Positions 60,796 to 64,000 of a DNA stretch of 64,000 nt are shown here, in pieces. A program made the position numbers and the translations under genes. Under the pieces are notes generated by a model. The model was given only the letters and a program-made list of their open reading frames with translations. It was not told the DNA's origin and searched no databases. The stretch comes from Roseinatronobacter sp052379845 (GTDB lineage: Bacteria; Pseudomonadota; Alphaproteobacteria; Rhodobacterales; Rhodobacteraceae), in the NCBI GenBank assembly GCA_052379845.1, contig JBQTCF010000010.1, one strand, 5' to 3'. How positions within the stretch are numbered: position 1 is the first letter of the stretch; each line of letters opens with the position of its first letter.

Positions 60796-61461
60796 ATGGC
60801 ACGCCTGTATCACGTCCCCCTGTCGCCCTTTTGCCGGAAATTGCGCCTGACACTGGCAGAAAAGCGTATCGATGTGGAATTGATTGAGGAACGCTTCTGG
60901 GAACCCAGCGCCGAGTTTATGCGCCGCAACCCAGCGGGCAAGGTGCCGGTGCTGCGCTATGATGGAAAGCTGCTGACCGAAAGCCACGCCATTTGCGAAT
61001 ATATCGAAGATATGGTGCCGCTGCCCCCCTTGCTGCCCAAATCCCCCGAGGCCCGCTATGAGGTGCGCCGCCTGTGCACATGGTTTGACGACAAGTTCCA
61101 TTCCGAGGTGACGGCGAATCTGCTGTATGAGCGCGTCAACAAGAAGATCATGAAACGCGGCTACCCGGATTCGCAGGCCATCAAGACGGGGTCAGCCAAA
61201 ATCAAGTTTCATCTGGATTATATGGACTGGCTGCTTGGCCAGCGCCGCTGGCTGGCGGGAAATGACATGACGCTGGCAGACTTTACCGCTGCGGCGCATC
61301 TGTCTTGTCTGGATTATATCAATGATGTGGACTGGCAGCGTTCGGCCCTGGTGCATGAATGGTATGCGAAGCTGAAATCGCGCCCGGCTTTCCGCACGCT
61401 TCTGGCCGACCAGTTGCCCGGCTTTCCACCGCCTGCGCATTACACAGATCTGGATTTTTAG
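60796..61461 (+). CDS. Glutathione S-transferase family protein
   Basis: A 221-residue protein of the GST fold. The thioredoxin-like half (LYHVPLSPFCRKLRLTLAEKRID, NPAGKVPVLRYDGKLLTESHAI) has a Cys at the CPFC-like position, and the helical half has WLAGNDMTLADFTAAAHLSCLDY. It lies just before queG. FzlA, an FtsZ-binding GST relative of alphaproteobacteria, is an alternative identity I cannot exclude by eye; enzymatic GST activity is equally unproven. Confidence 0.85.
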   Translation: MARLYHVPLSPFCRKLRLTLAEKRIDVELIEERFWEPSAEFMRRNPAGKVPVLRYDGKLLTESHAICEYIEDMVPLPPLLPKSPEARYEVRRLCTWFDDKFHSEVTANLLYERVNKKIMKRGYPDSQAIKTGSAKIKFHLDYMDWLLGQRRWLAGNDMTLADFTAAAHLSCLDYINDVDWQRSALVHEWYAKLKSRPAFRTLLADQLPGFPPPAHYTDLDF

Positions 61462-61485
61462 GGTGGTTTGGCCCATCTGGGGCAT

Positions 61486-62544
61486 ATGAGCGAAACACTG
61501 AAATCCGACATTCGGCAAATGGCGCAGCAGATGGGCTTTTCTGCCTGCGCCGTCACAACGCCCGCGGCCATCCCCGCCGCCCCCGCGCGGCTGGCGGATT
61601 TCGTGGATCAGGGGCACCATGGCCAGATGGGCTGGATGGCCGAGCGGATGGAATGGCGCGGAAATCCTGCCGCGCTCTGGCCTGCGGCACGGTCTGTCAT
61701 CATGCTGGCCGAAACCTATACGCCCGCGCATAACCCGCTGGACCTGCTGGACCTGCACGACCGGGGGGTGATTTCGGCCTATGCGCTGGGGCGCGACTAT
61801 CATGATGTCGTCAAGAAGCGCCTGAAACGGCTGGGCCGCTGGCTGATTGACCACGCAGGCGGGGAAATCAAGGTATTTGTCGACACGGCCCCTGTCATGG
61901 AAAAACCGCTGGCAGCGGCGGCAGGGCTGGGCTGGCAGGGCAAACATACCAATCTTTTGTCGCGCGAATTGGGAAACTGGTTCTTTCTGGGGGCCGTTTT
62001 CACCACACTGGTCCTGCCCCCCGATACACCCGCGCGCGAAAATTGCGGGTCCTGCCGCGCCTGTCTGGACATTTGCCCCACAAACGCCTTCCCCGCCCCC
62101 TTCCAACTGGATGCCCGGCGCTGCATTTCCTACCTGACAATTGAACATCACGGCCCCGTCCCGCTGGAGCTGCGCGAAAAACTGGGCAACCGCATTTATG
62201 GCTGCGATGATTGCCTTGCCGTATGCCCATGGAACAAATTCGCGCAATCCGCATCCGAGGCGAAATATGCCGCGCGCGACGGGCTGGTTGCGCCGGATCT
62301 GGGCACATTGGCGGGTTTGGACGACACGGGGTTTCGGGCCATGTTCTCCGGCTCTCCCGTCAAGCGGATCGGGCGCAACAGGTTCGTGCGCAATGTGCTG
62401 TATGCGATCGGCAATTCCGCCACACCGCGCTTGCTGCCCGCAGCTTTGGCGCTATGCGATGACCCTGACGCCACAGTGGCCGATGCCGCGCGCTGGGCGG
62501 TGGGGCGGCTGCGCACACCCTCTGCGGCGGGGCCGGGCGCGTAA
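61486..62544 (+). CDS. queG: Epoxyqueuosine reductase
   Basis: The last step of queuosine tRNA modification, reducing epoxyqueuosine with cobalamin and two 4Fe-4S clusters. The 352 residues contain the catalytic Asp in KVFVDTAPVMEK (Asp133), then the cluster cysteines 187, 190, 193 and 197 (CGSCRACLDICP) and 213, 240, 243 and 247 (YGCDDCLAVCPWNKFA). A HEAT-like C-terminus (ALCDDPDATVADAARWAVGRL) follows. The start at 61486 avoids a short upstream extension. Confidence 0.95.
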   Translation: MSETLKSDIRQMAQQMGFSACAVTTPAAIPAAPARLADFVDQGHHGQMGWMAERMEWRGNPAALWPAARSVIMLAETYTPAHNPLDLLDLHDRGVISAYALGRDYHDVVKKRLKRLGRWLIDHAGGEIKVFVDTAPVMEKPLAAAAGLGWQGKHTNLLSRELGNWFFLGAVFTTLVLPPDTPARENCGSCRACLDICPTNAFPAPFQLDARRCISYLTIEHHGPVPLELREKLGNRIYGCDDCLAVCPWNKFAQSASEAKYAARDGLVAPDLGTLAGLDDTGFRAMFSGSPVKRIGRNRFVRNVLYAIGNSATPRLLPAALALCDDPDATVADAARWAVGRLRTPSAAGPGA

Positions 62545-62553
62545 GGCGCGCCC

Positions 62554-62588
62554 ACGATCCTGCCCCCCTCGATGGGGGGCGGGATCGT
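62554..62588. terminator. Stem-loop between convergent queG and zapE
   Basis: ACGATCCTGCCCCCC-TCGAT-GGGGGGCGGGATCGT makes a 15-pair stem with one wobble pair. It lies between the two stop codons and is symmetric, so it can act on both strands; the flanking T-runs are short. Confidence 0.6.
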
Positions 62589-62601
62589 TCCCCCTGACAG
62601 G

Positions 62602-63684
62602 TCAGTCCGCGGCCCAATCCGCGCCTTGCATTTCGCGCAGGCGACTGGCAGTGCGTTCAAACTCGAACGCGCCGGTGCCTTCACGGTATAGCTGTTCCGG
62701 CTGGGCTGCGGCTGATGCAATCAGCCGCACGCGCGCTTCATACAGCGCATCTATCAAGGTGACAAAGCGTTTGGCCTCATTGTAATTCGTGGCTGACAAA
62801 TACGGGATGTCATCCATCATAAGCACCCGCAACGCGCCCGCAATCGCCAGATAATCTGCCGCGCCCAATGGTTTTCCGCATAAATCCCAGAAGCTGGCCC
62901 GGCCCACCCCGTTATGCGCCTGCGCAATCACCACTTCGCGCCCCTTGACCGCCAGCGTCAGGGGCTGGCCTGCGTCATGTCCGGTCAATTCGTCCCAGAT
63001 GCCCGCCATGGCGCTGCGCGCCTGCGCATCGGCGGGGCTGAAATACACCTGTGCGCCGGCCAGACGGTGCTGGCGGTAATCAGTTTCCGACACCAGTTCA
63101 TGCACAATCATGTTGGTCTTGATCATATCGATGAACGGCACGAACAGCGCACGGTTCAACCCGTTTTTATACAGGTCATCCGGCACCCTGTTCGATGTTG
63201 TCACAATCGCCACGCCCGCCGCCATCAGCCGTTCAAACAAGCGGCCCACGATCATGGCATCGGTGATGTCGGTGATCTGCATTTCGTCAAATGCCAGCAA
63301 CCGCACCTGCCGCGCCACTTGGTCGGCAACCGGGGCCAGCGCATCAGATGTGCCGGTTTTGCGGGCAGCATGCATGCCTTCATGGATTTCCTGCATGAAG
63401 GCGTGAAAATGAACGCGCCGTTTGGGCACATCGGCCACATGCTCGACGAAAAGATCCATCAACATGGATTTCCCGCGCCCCACGCCCCCCCATAAATACA
63501 CCCCCGGCGGCGGTTCGGGTTTGCGCCGCGCCAGCAATCCCATCAACCCCGCCTTGGGGGCAGGTTTGCGCAAATAGGCCAGCACATCGTCAAAACAGGG
63601 CAGCGCGCCACGCTGTGCGGCATCGGGGCGCAGCAGGCCCTGTTCAACCTTGCGGTCATAGACTTCTATCAGACTGTCACTCAT
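62602..63684 (-). CDS. zapE: Cell division protein ZapE (AFG1-like ATPase)
   Basis: A 360-residue AAA-like ATPase associated with the division ring. The P-loop is GGVGRGKS at 66-73, Walker B is in LAFDEMQITDITDAM, and sensor-type TTSNRVPDDLY follows. VHFHAFMQEIHEGMH is the family-specific segment. The start at 63684 avoids a hydrophobic upstream extension without a ribosome site. It is divergent from sseA. Confidence 0.92.
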   Translation of the reverse strand: MSDSLIEVYDRKVEQGLLRPDAAQRGALPCFDDVLAYLRKPAPKAGLMGLLARRKPEPPPGVYLWGGVGRGKSMLMDLFVEHVADVPKRRVHFHAFMQEIHEGMHAARKTGTSDALAPVADQVARQVRLLAFDEMQITDITDAMIVGRLFERLMAAGVAIVTTSNRVPDDLYKNGLNRALFVPFIDMIKTNMIVHELVSETDYRQHRLAGAQVYFSPADAQARSAMAGIWDELTGHDAGQPLTLAVKGREVVIAQAHNGVGRASFWDLCGKPLGAADYLAIAGALRVLMMDDIPYLSATNYNEAKRFVTLIDALYEARVRLIASAAAQPEQLYREGTGAFEFERTASRLREMQGADWAAD

Positions 63685-63797
63685 GCGAAACTGCATACCC
63701 AATGGCGCAGCCGGGGAAAAGCCCCGCCTGCATGCTTGCAACGCGCCCGCGTGCTGGGTAGGTGTTAGGTATCTGCTTTTCCGGCTTGGGGGATTTC

Positions 63798-64000
63798 ATG
63801 GTCGATGATCCGAAAACGCGTGTGTCAACCGACTGGCTTGCCGCGCATCTGACTGACCCTGACCTGCGCATTCTGGACGCAAGCTGGTATATGCCCGCGC
63901 AGAACCGCGATGCGCGCGCCGAATATGACGCTGGCCATATTCCCGGTGCCCGTTTTTTCGACATTGACGATATCAGCGACCATCGCTCCGCATTGCCGCA
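63798..64000 (+). CDS. sseA: 3-mercaptopyruvate sulfurtransferase, partial (5' end)
   Basis: The first 67 codons of a rhodanese-family protein that continues past the window. The visible part is the start of the N-terminal rhodanese domain: STDWLAAHLTDPDLRILDASWYMP, EYDAGHIPGARFFDIDDISD. The catalytic Cys lies in the second domain, outside the window. The gene begins with ATG after GGGGGA and is divergent from zapE. Confidence 0.88.
   Translation, partial: MVDDPKTRVSTDWLAAHLTDPDLRILDASWYMPAQNRDARAEYDAGHIPGARFFDIDDISDHRSALP

Noticed and set aside
1..64000. Prophage, insertion sequence, CRISPR or integrative element
   Set aside because: No transposase, integrase or phage structural gene, no regularly spaced repeats, and gene order is typical of core genome.

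Overview
The window is chromosomal DNA from a high-GC alphaproteobacterium, most likely a member of the Rhodobacteraceae (Rhodobacter/Roseobacter group). The evidence is the Rhodobacter-type porin, two DUF1289 proteins, the order HDAC-like/xseB/ispA/dxs, a CcmI protein next to ruvX, the yfgM-bamB-der block, and the strong GC-ending codon bias. I see no integrase, transposase, phage gene, CRISPR array or rRNA. It reads as core genome with a few accessory catabolic and transport clusters.

Layout. 0-6.4 kb: GntR regulator, class III aminotransferase and PuuB-like FAD oxidoreductase (amine or polyamine catabolism), two small envelope-type proteins, an Lrp regulator and a ferredoxin-NADP reductase with a consensus FNR-type box. 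6.4-15.2 kb: penicillin-binding protein 1C and a giant alpha-2-macroglobulin, PPK2, tRNA-Gly(TCC). 15.2-22.1 kb: MFS exporter, D-lyxose isomerase, RND efflux pump and its adaptor. 22.3-28.4 kb: YfgM, BamB, Der, an SGNH-like secreted protein, chorismate synthase. 28.5-31.9 kb: TPP riboswitch and thiBPQ. 31.9-36.7 kb: protocatechuate cluster pcaDCHG-BKACE-pcaB behind a PcaQ-like operator. 36.8-42.2 kb: Mn/Fe ABC transporter, Cys-rich small ORF, HemP, DUF1289 and Dps, with Fur-like and Irr-like boxes. 42.3-46.9 kb: isoprenoid precursor operon (dxs, ispA, xseB, HDAC-like). 47-51.1 kb: AMP nucleosidase, HU, DUF1289, RuvX, CcmI. 51.5-53.9 kb: a highly expressed porin, a tiny lipoprotein, a truncated porin and YggS. 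54-64 kb: a PAS-GAF-GGDEF protein, GabD, MgtE, PheS, MtgA, a GST-like protein, QueG, ZapE and the start of SseA.

How the genes work together. The pca genes take protocatechuate to beta-ketoadipate. A BKACE (DUF849) enzyme sits inside the operon, and no pcaI, pcaJ or pcaF is seen here, which suggests a CoA-transferase-free ending. The metal island groups Mn/Fe uptake, haem uptake and iron storage. Aminotransferase, FAD oxidase and the distant GabD fit a putrescine/GABA-type route to succinate, though they are not one operon.

The most notable items beyond ordinary annotation are: the embedded BKACE; the PcaQ-like operator without a nearby pcaQ; a roughly 140-bp intergenic repeat present twice, both times between convergent genes; a short lipoprotein directly abutting a C-terminally missing porin paralogue; a Cys-rich ORF overlapping hemP; and an Apple-like domain on the macroglobulin. 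All functions are read from sequence by eye; no searches were run.
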